The notes under the pieces are model-generated. The model searched no databases, had not been told where the DNA came from, and worked only from the letters and a program-made list of their open reading frames with translations. Of a DNA stretch of 64,000 nt, positions 10,147 through 22,287 are shown piece by piece. This stretch comes from Eutreptiella sp. 'Long Island Sound 2002' (taxonomy: Eukaryota; Euglenozoa; Euglenophyceae; Eutreptiales; Eutreptiaceae): NCBI GenBank assembly GCA_964036045.1, contig OZ038381.1:102367367-102431366 (forward strand). The letters run 5' to 3'. Within the stretch, counting starts at the first letter, position 1, and each line of letters starts with the position of its first letter. The translations under genes and the position numbers were made by a program.

Positions 10147-12665
10147 TAAAGAAGGTCCCTACCAGGACCGGCCCCCGCTGTGCCCCTTCCGCCTGTTACC
10201 GCTGCTGATTTACTCCGGATCAACGATTGCATTCCTCAAATTCCAGGGTCCAAAATCCAAAAATATAGAAAATACAATCCCCCTTCAACCCTGAATAGCA
10301 ACCAGATCCCACAAATACAGCAATAATTCAATCAACAATCCAATCCACACTGCGGGCTTCCGTTCAGCACACCGGTCGTCCCACGGTGGCGGGCATGTAC
10401 AAGAATTGCACCAAGGAAGAAAGCCCTGAAATTGACATATGCACACATATCAAGCAAAGTTGGGGAAAGATGGAAACGTACACAATCACAGCCATAGACC
10501 CCTCATTCCCTGGACTCAAGACCTTCCCTTGTCTCACCAACATGATGCCCTGAACCCAGTCAAATAAGATGGCTAAATGCCATGTGTCAAAAGTCACAAC
10601 ACAAACCCCAAAATTGTGTTCACTCCCAAGCCTATAAATCCTAGCCCGATGGGGGAGGTGGCGTGTCATGGCATAGAGTGGCACTCAGGACCATGCCCTA
10701 CCCTGACATATACTTGGTTGGACTTGGGGTCCAATGGGCTTAGAGATATGCCCCATGAGTTTGAACTCATAACGTACCAAAAACTGCCAATTCACACCAT
10801 ATTGGCCATATATCAAATATATGCTCAAAATTGAAGTTACCACTTATCCGAAGGCTTAAAGCATGCATGGAAACGAAGTCCAATATTCATGGAGGATGGA
10901 GATCAAAAGTCAATGCCCATGTACATCCCCACCTTACCCTCGAAACCCCTTCAGATATGGGCGCCACGCACTGCCCAAGTCAGCCCATGATCTTGAGACC
11001 AATTCCTGTAATCCTTCGTGCGCCAAGCCAAATGGAGTACGCGATCCGGCATATGGTGGTGTTCAAATCCAAAGCATATGCCAACATATGAACAACATAC
11101 CATGGTTTGACTTACCATAGGCGTCTTGCTGTTTGCCGACCAGGTAAGTACACAAAACACAAAAATGAGCCAAAATTTAGGTCAAAAACATGAAAATATG
11201 CCCAAATACAAAGTTGTCATGATAGTATATCTCTATGCTCACCCATGATATCCGCGCATGGTTCAATATACAAATGATTGGAACCATTTGCGAACAATTC
11301 CCCCACTTGGATCCCCAATCAGGCGCATGGAGATACCTTCGCCACTCATATCTACATGCCCCATGAAAATGGGGGTGCACTCATGGAGCTCTTTGCCCAA
11401 CATACCATGAGCAACACATACGTGGTAGACTTAGTCTAGCGCTTTGAATTCCACAATTGGGACATGGGCAAGACCCTTGCCACGTATGACTCCCCATCTC
11501 TTCGGCCACACGAAGATATATAACATGGGCGTGAGCATATCGAAGCACATACCATGCATATAACACATACCCTCAAAAGTGGCTCCCACCATGGTATACC
11601 ATGCCCCTCCATGGACATAACTTCACTTCAAAAATACGTGGGAACCCAAAGAAAGTATCTATGCAACCCCAACACTGATGCGGTACACTCGAAAGTCGCA
11701 ATAAAATGTTAGGTTGCACGGTCCAAGAGTTATATATCCCTTTCTACCCTCTTGACCCTTATCCCTTGCTACACCGGGCATGTGTGCACAACAAAGGCGT
11801 TTGATGCTTCCAAAATCAACTTGAGACCAAGGCGATTCCAACCCAATTTTCGATATCGATATTCCTCGCCATGAGCCAGAGGGATGATTCTTCAAAGTGG
11901 CCTCACGAATCAACTTTGTTTCGCCTATATCTCCAAGCAAAACGAAGGGCATAACAAAAGGAAGGTTGATTCGTGATCGGGGAAAAATGTATGACCACTC
12001 GAGAATCATCATATCAAGTGCGGCGATGTCGAAGTCGAAAATCCGATTCTGAAAGTCTGAAAAAATCGGATTAACTTTGCGAGTGTATAATATGAAAATT
12101 GCGGAAGCAACAAACCCTTTACTGATGAAATCTGACCCTTCACCGGGGTTTCCGCCAAAATATCTGTAAATAACAGTTAACCATTCGGTTACCGCAAAAT
12201 CGCGAGCCGACTGACAGTTGCCGATACATTGACTATCAGAACGGAATGCTGAAAAGTTACGGAAACATTATGATAAAAAAACCCTGTTGATTCCTGATAT
12301 TCTGATATATAAATCTCCGCTGGCGGCGCCTCGGTACTGAATATGGCCGCTCATAGCCGGAATGGCCAAACCTATCACACTATCACATCGGATTAGGTCA
12401 GGTGGATGGAAGAGTATGATATCAGCCAGTGGTGGCTTGCCGGCACCTAGATACACACCCCAAGTGACCGAAAGATGGCCATGGGGGTCCGAACCGGCTT
12501 CACCCCCCTTCTCAGAGCGTTGTTACCGCTCGGAAGTCATTGAAGAGAGGACGGGAGGACCCCAATGGGCTCCAACCCCCCCTCCCATGTCCCAAGAACA
12601 CATGGAGGCCCCACACACGTTGTAGGCGTCCCCCACGCCCCAAGGGAGGGGTGAGGACACTGATA
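10147..12665 (-). repeat. A2 3' LTR, about 2.5 kb
   Basis: The edge at 10147 is where homology to the A2 and A5 5' LTRs (20814, 47431) stops. The other edge, near 12660-12670, is set only by the end of the 3' untranslated region and is uncertain by about 10 bp. The part at 11680-12400 corresponds to 39375-40190, and in inverted orientation to 43400-44100. It contains the inverted pair CACGAATCAAC/GTTGATTCGTG that both families carry. At 11621-11679 it holds 59 bp that the B-interrupted LTR has lost. Confidence 0.8.
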
Positions 12666-12889
12666 ATCAGTGCCCTACGCCATATCCGGTCTCCTCTTGA
12701 TCTACAACATGGACCAAGGGGATCAAAGATAGAGAAACGTCGTCGGTCGACCTAAATAAGTATACCACAATGAAATATATATGTGGAGATCGAGTGAAGG
12801 GGCTAGATGGCCAATCAAGGCCCAAAAATCCCCGGATGAACGCCCTCACCCGTCCCCCAAGCACAGAGACAAACAAGAATGCCAAGGGG

Positions 12890-14225
12890 GATCCATTACG
12901 GTGCTACAGCAGCAACCAAATGGACCAACACGTCCTTGACTTCCAAAGAAATATTCTTTTCCTTCAGATAGTCCATCGAGACCGTGGTATACCTCGGCAC
13001 GAAACTGCTCGGAGGCTCCCACGAATCCCTGGATGCGGCAGATCTCTTCCAACGGGTTTATAAAGCCTCCCCCCAGGCGTCCCCGGGTCCGGCTTGTCCG
13101 TCAGGATCTTCTCGGCAGTGAAATCGTCGTCCTCACCCTCGTCGTCCGAGTCCACATCGCCGGCCGTGAACTCGAAGGTGACGGGACGTCCGCTGGGGTC
13201 TGGTGCTCGGGGACGAAGCTGGGTATGGTCGCGGTCCAGGATCTTGTTATCCCCCACACGAACCGCATACACATCCTGCCCGACCTTCCGCACGATTACC
13301 CCCGGCACATACCAAGTTGCCTGCGGATGCCTGGACAGGACATCCTTGTGGTGCCGCTCCACCCACACGGTGTCTCTGAGAGCATACTTCTGGACTTTTC
13401 CCTTCTTGAAGTACTTGGCCCTCTTGTCATGCTTGTCCTGAAGTGCCTTGCACACCTTGGCCGCCGTGTCCTCCGCCTCAGCCATCATAGCATTCGCATC
13501 CCGGGCCACTTTGCCATGGTTCAACCACGGGAGAGTGTGTGACACTCGATCCCGTAGGAACAGTATACGATGGGGCGACAGTCCAGTGGGTCCCGGAAAG
13601 TCGTGATACGCCTGGAGCACTCTCCACAGCGAGTTATACCAGTTCCGGCCCGGTTCGTCAATGTGCAGCTGGCGGAACTTCTCGAGCATCTGCCGCCCGG
13701 CCACCTCAGCACGGCCATTCGACCGGCTGTGGTACGCCACGGTCTTGGCGTGCCGAACCTCCATGTGCTTGCACATCGTCTTGAACCACGTCCCAACGAA
13801 TTGACTGCCCCGATCGCTGCAGATGACAGCTGGGACATCAAAAATACCCGCTGTGCCTGTCCACCGCTAGGATGACACAATCATATGTCTCTCCTTCCAC
13901 GGTGACCTCCGGCATGGCGAACACATCCATGGCCACGGACCGCATAGGGGCCTCCGGTATACACCCGGTTGCCCGCTGTGGAGTGGTTGGGGTTCTTTGT
14001 GGCCCGACACACGGCGCAGTCGCTGCAGTACTTATCCACGATGGCAAGGTACCCCGGAGGGAACTTGAAACGCCACTCCAGGTCCTGCTGCATCTTGTCT
14101 CGGCCAGGGTGCATGAGCTGGGCGTTGTGCCAATGGTCAATTAGCTCCTCCACTCGGTTCTCGGGCACCAGCAGCTTGTCCTTGGGAACAACTTGTCTCC
14201 ATCCTCGGTCAAGCCCTCGGGCCAT
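12890..14225 (-). pseudogene. A2 integrase and chromodomain, broken
   Basis: Integrase inserts the cDNA and the chromodomain is thought to guide it to modified histones. Seen in order: HHCC zinc finger (HWHNAQLMHPGRDKM, then CSDCAVC), first catalytic Asp in MDVFAMPEV (about 13905), second in CSDRGSQF, Glu in SNGRAEVAGRQ (about 13700), GPY/F-like tail, acidic linker, and a chromodomain starting FTAEKIL (13110). Damage: a 1-bp frameshift near 14190, an 8-bp loss near 13950, a loss of about 110 bp near 13850 that removes the region between the first two Asp residues, and a 1-bp loss near 13063 inside the chromodomain. Confidence 0.85.
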
Positions 14226-15508
14226 TCGTCGTCCGACGGGGCGCTCACGGCATTCCAGTACTTGCTCCGGTGCTCGGATGCCGCATAGTCATACGACCAG
14301 TCCTCTGTGAGCACCGACCTGACTAGCTCTACAGGGGCCACCATCCACTGCTCGAGGGTTTCCTCTCGAATAGCTTGGACTCGGGAGCCCCGGAACTTTG
14401 CCAGGTCCGTACGGTTTGCCATCACCACAAAGCACTTGACCCCCTCTTGCTCCATGGCCTTCTCAATCTCGATGATGCGCTTGGCCTCCACGGGCTCCTC
14501 GGCGTCCCCATGGCTGGATATGTCCATCCAAGCTTTGCCCGCGGGGGAGGCCCACCGACTGAGGCAATCTGCCACAGTGTTGTCCTTCCCCGGGCCGTAT
14601 ACGACGCTGAGGTCGAACTTGGCGAACGTCTCGTGCCACTGGGCCCTCCCTGCCGCCGGTCCCGAGGGGGTGTCGACGTGCTCCTTGTGCCAGCTCTGCA
14701 AGGACTGATGGTCCGTACATACCACCACCGGTTGCAATCCGATGTGGCCAGACCACTTCCTGAGCGCACAGACAATTGCGTACGTCTCCTTCTCCCTCGC
14801 GGTCCAGGTTCGACGTTGGCCCTCGGCCAGGATCCTGCTCCAGAACGCCAAGGGTACGTGCGACCCGTCATCCTGGACCTGCTCGAGGACTGCACCTACA
14901 GCATAGTCCGAGGCGTCCGTCCGTAGCACAAATCCCTTGTCCGGGTCCACCAGGAATAGCCCCAGCTGCCCCAGGAGTCGCTCTTTCAGGCGGCTGAACG
15001 CATCTTCGGCCTCAGGGGTCCAGGCAAGCTTCTTCTTGCTCCCCTTCCGGCCATCGAACTTCCCCACCTGCAGCATTTTGTGCAGCGGCCCCGAGAGTTC
15101 TGCATACATCCTGACATAGCCCGAATAGTAATTGCAGAACTCCATGAAGGACCGGAGTTTGCTGATGGTCTGGGGCTTCTCCCCGTGGTGCAGGGACGCC
15201 AGCTTCCCAGGCATGGGACGGCGTTGCCCGTGACCAACCACGTGACCCGCGAACTCCACTTCCTTCACGAAGGGTGAGGCTTTGGTGGGCTTGCACACCA
15301 TGTTGTGCTTGTCCAACTCGCTGAGCACTCGGCGCAGATCCTTCTCATGCGCTTCGATGAGCTCGTCCTCAGTCATGTCTTCCGTGCCGGATCCGATGAT
15401 GATGTCATCCACAAGGGGGTCGGCACAGTCCCGGACAGGACCGAGTAGGTCCTCCATCATGCGCTGGAAAGCGGCGTTGCCATTCTTGGCGCCCATAGGC
15501 ACCAACTT
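14141..15508 (-). pseudogene. A2 RT palm/thumb and RNase H
   Basis: The frame is the same as the upstream protease-RT segment and is separated from it only by a TGA at 15509-15511. It contains the RT catalytic LVDDIIIG, the KEVEFAGHVVGHGQ motif with the Glu codon that is a stop in A1 and A4, the thumb FCNYYSGYV, and RNase H with TDASDYAVGAVLEQ, REKETYAIV and CTDHQSLQSWHKEH. The frame is lost near 14190 by a 1-bp deletion just before the integrase zinc finger. Confidence 0.85.
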
Positions 15509-17839
15509 TCACTGCATGGGCCCCAGCGGCGTCGACATCGCTGTGCAGGGCCTGGAGTCCGGGTGTGGCGGCATCTGGTGATAGCCGTGTTTCAGGTCTA
15601 ACACCGTGAAAATCCGCTTTTTCTGTTGTTTTTGGAGGATGGAGTCGATCAGGGGAAGCGCGTACGAGTCGTGCTCGGTCTGCTCGTTCAAACCTCTGTA
15701 ATCCACCACCAACCTCCACTCGCCCTTCTCCTTCTTGGGCACGATGAAGGCTGGGCTGGCCCACTCACTGTCGGAGGGTTCGATCCATCCCCGCTCAATG
15801 AACTCGGCCAACAGCTTCTTCATGGCCTTGGCCCGATCGCCCTGAAGTTGGTACTCCCGATGACGATAGATCTTCGGGTTCGGCTTCAGCTTGATCTTCG
15901 CTGTACCAAACCTCCCACGATCTGGAGGGTTCTTGTTGGCGACGCCACTGAATAGCCGCGGATAGGCATTGATCAGCCTCTCTTTCAGCTCGGCGACCTT
16001 CGGGTTCTCCTGGGCCTCTTCAGCCGCTTGCTTCGGTATAGATATAACCGACCGCACTGCGGTATAGGCCTCTTCGGGGTCCGATTCCGACTTCTCCTCG
16101 TCCGATATGCCGTCTTCATCGTCGTGGGGAGCTTTTCCCACTGATAATCTTCGGAAATTTGCGGCATCGGGCTGGTGACTGTCGCCTTCGGCACCCCTTC
16201 TTGGAAAATCCCATGTCGGTGGGTCCGACCAAACCGGACCATCGTATTGGTCCGCGATGTGATCCATGACCCTCGCCACGAACTCGTCCTTCTCGTACTT
16301 GCCGGTGACCAACATCTTGTCATCCCACCAATGCGGAGATGTGACCACGGCCCGCCTCTTCTTGGCTGCCACACGGTCGTGCATCCCCATCCGCATGTAG
16401 TTGACGACGTCGTCGATCTCGGCGTGGGACAGGACGTCAATGCCATCAAGAGGCTGATCCGTCCCCTCGTTGGGCTCAAACATGACCCGCATGGGCACCG
16501 CCTCAACCCTACGGATGAATGCTTCATCACCCGTGGGCTGGGCTTGCGCCCCATCCACCAGGAAAGCCTTGGTACCCCACGCTTGACCCGGGGAGGGCAT
16601 TGATACACCCTTGGCGTCGATGAACAACTCCTCCTCTGGCCTGAATGACATCTCGTTCAAGGTGATTGAGTCCAGCGTCGACTTGAGACCCTCCAGCGGA
16701 CATGGGGCGGATCCTATGCCGGTTATGACCAGGATCCCCTTCGCCCTATCCGCGATGATCTTCCCCACCGTACGTCTGGTATTGTCCAGGGAGCCATGCC
16801 AATACATGGGTCTCCACTCCTCCAAACCCCAATGCCGGTGCCAGGCTGAGTCTCCTCGATGCCAGTGCCGCCTACACTTCCTCAGAGTTGGGGCATCCCG
16901 GGAAGCAAAGACGTCCGTCTCGGGCGCTTCGGCTCCCAGCGGCTTGATCATCCTGGCATACACCTGCGGCGCCATTCCATACTCCGTGAGCTGAACTCCC
17001 CGGTCTCCTCTGGACTTGGCACCCACAGCTTGCACCGCCTGGACGATCCGATCCTCTTCCTCAGCATTCCATTGGGAGGATCCGCATGCATAGTCCGTGG
17101 ACAGCCGTGTGAGGCATTCATCATCCACCCGGACCAGCGTTGCACGATGGGGAAGGGCTCCAATGGCATTTGCCACCATGAAGTCATACCCCATGATCAT
17201 ATCCCAGTCTGTAATCTCGGCCACATAGAAGTTCCCCGATAGAGTGCTTCTCTTCGCCAAATCAGGGCGGTTCAAGCGCTCATGCTCCCAGAATTCCATA
17301 CTGATAGTGGCCTCATGGGTGCCACCACCCATAATCTCTCCGTTGGAGACCTTCAGGCGGACCGGTCTCTGGCTGGGCTGCGGGAGTTCCTCCTTGAACA
17401 ACCCTCTCCGGACCAGGCTCACCTGGGCACCCGTATCCACCAACACATCCACCACCTTTTCCTCTCGTCCGCACCGTACTCGCACTTTCAAGTGCAACTG
17501 CCGCTCGTTGCCATGACGTGTATGGACGACTCTCACGGCATGCAACTCTCGCACGTCCGGGTGCATCAGGACTTCAAGGGTATCGTCACGGATGGTGTAG
17601 ATCTTGGGTTGGTCCTGCCCGTCCACGGGGATCTCCGTGGTCGCTCCTTCCTTCTTGCCATGTCCCGTACCCACGTGTACTTCCCTTGGCAGGGCGCTCC
17701 AGGGGTTGGGAGTGGCAAAACTCAGTGGTTTTGGCTCTTTTGAAGCCTTCTTCGGCACCCGATGTGCCTTCGCTTTCTCTGGGACTCCACTGATTTTCGG
17801 AGGAGAGACCTCCGAGGTCCCACTCCCGTGGGGGCTCCT
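15509..17839 (-). CDS. A2 pol N-terminal part: protease, linker domain, RT fingers
   Basis: The longest open pol segment here: 749 codons from a GTG at 17758, open back to the gag TAG at 17840-17842, so a separate start is not needed if readthrough occurs. Counting from 17758: protease active site DTGA at residues 108-111, WDMIMGYDF at 185-193, a DIRS/Ngaro-like block at about 279-350 (DVFASRD, MYWHGS, ADRAKGILVIT), a KKRR-containing stretch near 466, an acidic Asp/Ser-rich hinge at 545-565, and RT from about 590 with LDLKHGYHQMP at 720-730. It ends at a TGA where A1 has TGG. Only this copy keeps the region around residues 508-582, which A1 has lost. Confidence 0.85.
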   Translation of the reverse strand, partial: RSPHGSGTSEVSPPKISGVPEKAKAHRVPKKASKEPKPLSFATPNPWSALPREVHVGTGHGKKEGATTEIPVDGQDQPKIYTIRDDTLEVLMHPDVRELHAVRVVHTRHGNERQLHLKVRVRCGREEKVVDVLVDTGAQVSLVRRGLFKEELPQPSQRPVRLKVSNGEIMGGGTHEATISMEFWEHERLNRPDLAKRSTLSGNFYVAEITDWDMIMGYDFMVANAIGALPHRATLVRVDDECLTRLSTDYACGSSQWNAEEEDRIVQAVQAVGAKSRGDRGVQLTEYGMAPQVYARMIKPLGAEAPETDVFASRDAPTLRKCRRHWHRGDSAWHRHWGLEEWRPMYWHGSLDNTRRTVGKIIADRAKGILVITGIGSAPCPLEGLKSTLDSITLNEMSFRPEEELFIDAKGVSMPSPGQAWGTKAFLVDGAQAQPTGDEAFIRRVEAVPMRVMFEPNEGTDQPLDGIDVLSHAEIDDVVNYMRMGMHDRVAAKKRRAVVTSPHWWDDKMLVTGKYEKDEFVARVMDHIADQYDGPVWSDPPTWDFPRRGAEGDSHQPDAANFRRLSVGKAPHDDEDGISDEEKSESDPEEAYTAVRSVISIPKQAAEEAQENPKVAELKERLINAYPRLFSGVANKNPPDRGRFGTAKIKLKPNPKIYRHREYQLQGDRAKAMKKLLAEFIERGWIEPSDSEWASPAFIVPKKEKGEWRLVVDYRGLNEQTEHDSYALPLIDSILQKQQKKRIFTVLDLKHGYHQMPPHPDSRPCTAMSTPLGPMQ

Positions 17840-17842
17840 CTA
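17790..17842 (-). promoter_or_regulatory. A2 gag amber stop and conserved stem-loop context
   Basis: On the minus strand, TAG at 17842-17840 is followed by the same bases as in A1 for about 45 nucleotides, including the CCCAC/GTGGG, GACCT/AGGTC and GAGGAG/CTCCTC pairs. Gag and pol share one frame across it. An earlier TGA at 17876-17878 is private to A2 and looks like decay. Confidence 0.5.
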
Positions 17843-20800
17843 GACTTGACTTCCCGCAGCCCCCTCTAGCTGCGATCAGCCAGGACTCCGTCGACCACGT
17901 TGCTGGGCTTTGAGTTCCTCCAACGTCCTCAACATGTCTTCAGCAACCTCCTCGATCGACCTCACTCGTCGGTCCTGGTCAGGTTTACCACCATAGCCTC
18001 TTCCTCCGCCTTTTCCTTGGCCTTTGCCTTGGCCTTTTCCCCCGTCTCCGCCCTTCGCCTTCCGATCGGAAATCCGCTGCTCCTTGGGCTTCTTCTCGGG
18101 GTGGGCGGCGAAGTAGGCCTTCTTGTCCGCCTCATACACCTTGCACTGACGGTGGTCGTGTGCATGGTTGTTTCCCTTGCCATAACAGACCCAGCACCCG
18201 TCGTGCTGAGACCTGTACTCCCGGAACGGGAGCAGTGGGTTCCCGATCCTCCTTGGTTCATTGCCCTTCTTGGAGCCCACCCGGCTCCATCTGGACCGAT
18301 CCTGCCCATGGTCCCTCACGTTGTGCGCCACAAACGCGAAGAAATGGGCCTCCTCGTGATCCTCCCGGGACCAGGTCCAGTGGTCTTGGCCACTTCCACT
18401 ACCATTCTCCGCAGAGTTGGCCGTGTCCTCCTGGATCTCTCCATGATGTCGGTCTTCTCAGTGGCCTCGTTGTCCCTGACCATGTCGATCCTGCACATGG
18501 GCCTCGTTCTTCACATTGAGCTTCAACTCCAGCGTGATGTACTTCACGATCTCGTCCAGGCTCATGCGGGCGAAGATGACCTGCATCCTCAGCGGCTCCC
18601 CGCGCCTCCACTCCACGTTGTTGAGGCGCAGCAACCTTTGCCCCATGGAGTCTCCAAATACCTCCACGTACACGGCGTTCTTCAGTCCCAACATCCGGTT
18701 GGGCTCGCCCAGGTTCCTCCCGAAGAACTCCATGATACCCGCATGGGTATCCTCCGCCGCCATGATCCTCACCGCAACGCGCTCCTTCGCTCTCCTCTTT
18801 TCCTCGTCCTCCACTCTCCTCTTCCAGTGGCCGGGGAGGACGTAATTTAGCAAGTGGCGCATCTCGCTGGACTCGTTCCAGTCCTCAACCAGCTTGAGGC
18901 TCCGTCGGTACTTCCGCAGGTACCGGTTCCACTCCCGGACCCGCAACTCACCGCGGTCCAGCTGCAGCGGGATGGACCACAAGTCTCCCAGCTTCTGATT
19001 CGGAGCGTCCACCCGCTCCTCATCCTCCAACCACTGGAGGCAGGCCTGCCCCGTACTGATCAGTCCTTCACGGATCTGATCCCGCAGCTCCTCCTTCAGG
19101 TCCTGCGCCAGCCGGTGTGGGAATGTCCGGCATACCCACTTGTCCTGCAGCGCTCCACGCATCGCACCGACGACCTCCTCGGCAAAGTCCTCCCAATCCA
19201 GGATGAAGTCATCCAGGTTGGAGGGGTTGCCATCATAGTAGGGGATTTTGATTCCCCTGAGGTCGTCAATCCTGATGGCGTCTCGGACGTCCCCAGCCAC
19301 CACTCCACCGAGACGGATACCACCTGTGGCCGGGGGGTGTGAGTACACTCCCCGTACATCCCTCTCCTCCATGGAGTGCGGTCCAGTTGGGCCTGAATCC
19401 ATGGGGTTTGGAATGCGCGAAGGACTTGCTCCATCGGCCGTCCATATCCCCGTATTGGGGTCCTTCGCCCACAGGTTTCCGCTGGGATGACCTCGACCAT
19501 GTCCGTCGGCGCTTCCTATGGTTCGCCCATGCATGGTCTGGCCCTGGATCTCCTCTTCCGCATAAACTGCATGGGTAGTCGTATCGATTGGTAGTTCCTC
19601 GGCGGCATGGGACATCTGTATCGTCAGGCTCCTCGGGTCTGTGGTTACGTGCCCCTCCCGCATGGACCCAGCCGGTGCCGTGTGTTCCCCGAGCATTGTG
19701 GATTCGCTGAACATGGGAACAAACAGCAGCGCACCCGGGTCAACACGCGGAGGCGCGTAGGGTGCCTCTGCAGGGCCGCCCATGGGTTTATCCATGGCGC
19801 TCCTGAGGGTCTTAACCCGCTCCACCATCTCTGCCGCGGCCGGCTTTGCCGGGAGCTCCGGACCTGAGGCGAGGGGCTGTAGCTCTTCTAGCCTTTTCAG
19901 GCGTCCCGACATGTCCTCCACCAGGTGGAGGAGGCTGTCCACCACTCGCTGCTGCTTCTCCAGGGCCAGCTCCGGATTCTCCCGGTACCGGTCCCGTGCC
20001 GCTCGCAGATCCGCCATGTCTCTCTCCGCGGCCGACTGGTCATCCAGGATCCCGGCGACGTCCTCCTCCAGGCCGTCTTTCGCGTTGTCCAGGCTGTCGA
20101 GGCGATGCATGATGGCGTCCATCCCCATCTTTGGGTACTTGCCCATGAGGAAGGACACGTGCTCGCAGTGGCACTCAGCGTGCTTTACACCTGATCCAGC
20201 GCATCCCGCGATTCCCGGCGCCTTAGACTCATCGCCCATGGGCGTATCGCCTATGGCGTCCATCTTCAGTCCCGTGTGCCGGGGCACAGGTGCCGTGCTG
20301 GCCCTGGCTGGCCTCTCCAAGCCCTCGGTGTCGTGCTTCAGGGCAGGCTCGGGGGCCGGATGCGCCCTGGCGGTCGGCGCGGACATCTCCTCCGACTCCG
20401 AGGGGAAGCAAGTCCGATAGCCATCAGAGTGCCCCTCGGATTCCCACAACCTGACCGGGCTGGGGTCCGTATCCATAGCCCCGGCGTCCCCTGCCGCGGG
20501 CTTGGGTGACCCGCGCTTCCGGTAGCGCCGGGCCCGTCCTCCACTGCTGCCTGAATGGCATGCCTCCTCAGAGTCCCCCGCGGCAGAGCGGAGGTTGCAT
20601 GCCTTTCGGCAGCGACGCTCGCACATGGAGACCAGGTCCTCCATGTCAAGTCCTCCTCTTCCCGAACGTCGTACTTCTCTTCGGGCTTCCACTTCCGGCG
20701 TGGTCTTCACCGAGTCCACGATACGCACCCGGGGCGTACTTGGGCAGGGCTCATAGGGGCCCAAGTCCCTGGGTCGGCGGTAGGTAGGGGCAGCAGGTAC

Positions 20801-20899
20801 GCCTCTGCTACCATAAAGAAGGTCCCCACCAGGACCGGCCCCCGCTGTGCCCCTTCCGCCTGTTACCCCTGCTGAATTACTCCGGATCAACGATTGCAT
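17840..20899 (-). pseudogene. A2 gag, nearly complete
   Basis: One frame runs from 20899 to the TAG at 17840 with two in-frame stops. TGA at 18458-18460 is CGA in A5, and TGA at 17876-17878 corresponds to GGA in A1. The open frame starts inside the LTR and crosses the primer site, so the real start is probably the ATG near 20644 (MEDLVSMCERR). Features: Arg-rich segment, acidic coiled-coil-like helix at about 19880-20110, capsid-like core from YYDGNPSNLDDF (about 19235) to GHWKRRVEDEEK (about 18815), zinc knuckle CWVCYGKGNNHAHDHRQC (18195-18142), Lys/Gly-rich tail. The core is clearly related to the family B gag. Confidence 0.85.
20802..20813 (-). other. A2 primer binding site
   Basis: TGGTAGCAGAGG on the minus strand, directly downstream of the LTR edge at 20814. 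It is identical to the A1 and A5 sites. Confidence 0.75.
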
Positions 20900-22287
20900 T
20901 CCTCAAATTCCAGGGTCCAAAATCCAAAAATATAGAAAATACAATCCTCCTTCAACCCTGAATAGCAACCAGATCCCACAAATACAGCAATAATTCAATC
21001 CACAATCCAATCCACACTGCGGGCTTCCGTTCAGCACACCGGTCGTCCCACGGTGGCGGGCGTGTACAAGAATTGCACCAAGGAAGAAAGCCCTGAAATT
21101 GACATATGCACACATATCAGGCAAAGTTGGGGAAAGATGGAAACGTACACAATCACAGCCATAGACCCCTCATTCCCTGGACTCAAGACCTTCCCTTGTC
21201 TCACCAACATGATGCCCTGAACCCAGTCAAATAAGATGGCTAAATGCCATGTGTCAAAAGTCACTACGCAAACCCCAAAAATGTGTTCAATCCCAAGCCT
21301 ATAAAACCTAGCCCAATGAGGGAGGTGGCGTGTCATGGCATAGAGTGGCACTCAAGACCATGCCCTACCCTGACATATACTTGGTTGGACTTGGGGTCAA
21401 ATGGGCTCAGAGATATGCCTCATGAGTTTGAACTCATAACATACCAAAAACTGCCAATTCACACCATATTGGCCATATATCAAATATATGCTCAAAATTG
21501 AAGTTACCAGTTATCCGAAGGCTCGAAGCATGCATGGAATCGAAGTCTAATATTCATGGAGGATAGAGATCAAAGGTCAATGCCCATGTACATCCCCTTC
21601 CTACCCTCGGAACCCCTTCGGATATGGGCGCCACGCACTGCCCAAGTCAGTCCATAATCTTGAGACCAATTCTTGTAATCCTTCGTGCGCCAAGCCAAAT
21701 GGAGTACGCGATCCGGCATATGGTGGTGTTCAACTCAAAAGCAAATGCCAACATATGAACAACATACAATGGTTCGACTCTCCATAGGCTTCTTGCTGTT
21801 GGCCGACCAGGTAAGTACACAAAACACAAAAATGAGCAAAAATTGAGGTCAAAAACATGAAAATATGCCCAAATACAAAGTTGTCATGATAGTATATCTC
21901 TATGCTCACCCATGATATCCGCGCATGGTTCAATATACAAATGATTGGAACCATTTGCGAACAATTCCCCCACTTGGATCCCCAATCAGGCGCATGGAGA
22001 TACCTTCGCCACTCATATCTACATGCCCCATGAAAATGGGGGTGCACTCATGGATCTCTTTGCCAAACATACCATGAGCAATACATACACGGTAGACTTA
22101 GTCTAGCGCTTTGAATTCCACAATTGGGACATGGGCAAGGCCCTTGTCACGTGTGGCTCCCCATCTTGTCGGCCACACGAAGATATATAACATGGGCGTG
22201 AGCATATCGAAGCACATACCATGCATATAACACATACCCTCAAAAGTGGCTGCCACCATGGTATGCCATGCCCCTCCATGGACATAA
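20814..22287 (-). repeat. A2 5' LTR, proximal part, interrupted by B3
   Basis: It matches 10147-11620 of the A2 3' LTR. Homology ends after GACATAA (22281-22287), where the B3 LTR begins. The rest of this LTR resumes at 39374. Nothing else is encoded here. Confidence 0.85.

Larger units (their letters stand above)
10147..22287 (-). mobile_element. Ty3/Gypsy chromovirus, family A, copy A2 (minus strand)
   Basis: Read on the minus strand the order is 5' LTR (20814-22287, continued at 39374-40200 beyond the inserted B3 element), primer site, gag, protease, linker, RT, RNase H, integrase, chromodomain, 3' LTR (10147-12665). It is the most complete family A copy here and the best reference for the others. 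Gag and the protease-RT frame are each nearly open. Integrase is broken by several small deletions. Its left flank is the single-copy island. I could not find a target-site duplication because the outer end of its 5' LTR is altered near 40200. Confidence 0.9.

Noticed and set aside
16611-17242. Plus-strand ORFs over A2 pol
   Set aside because: Antisense to conserved protease and linker codons, without any domain.
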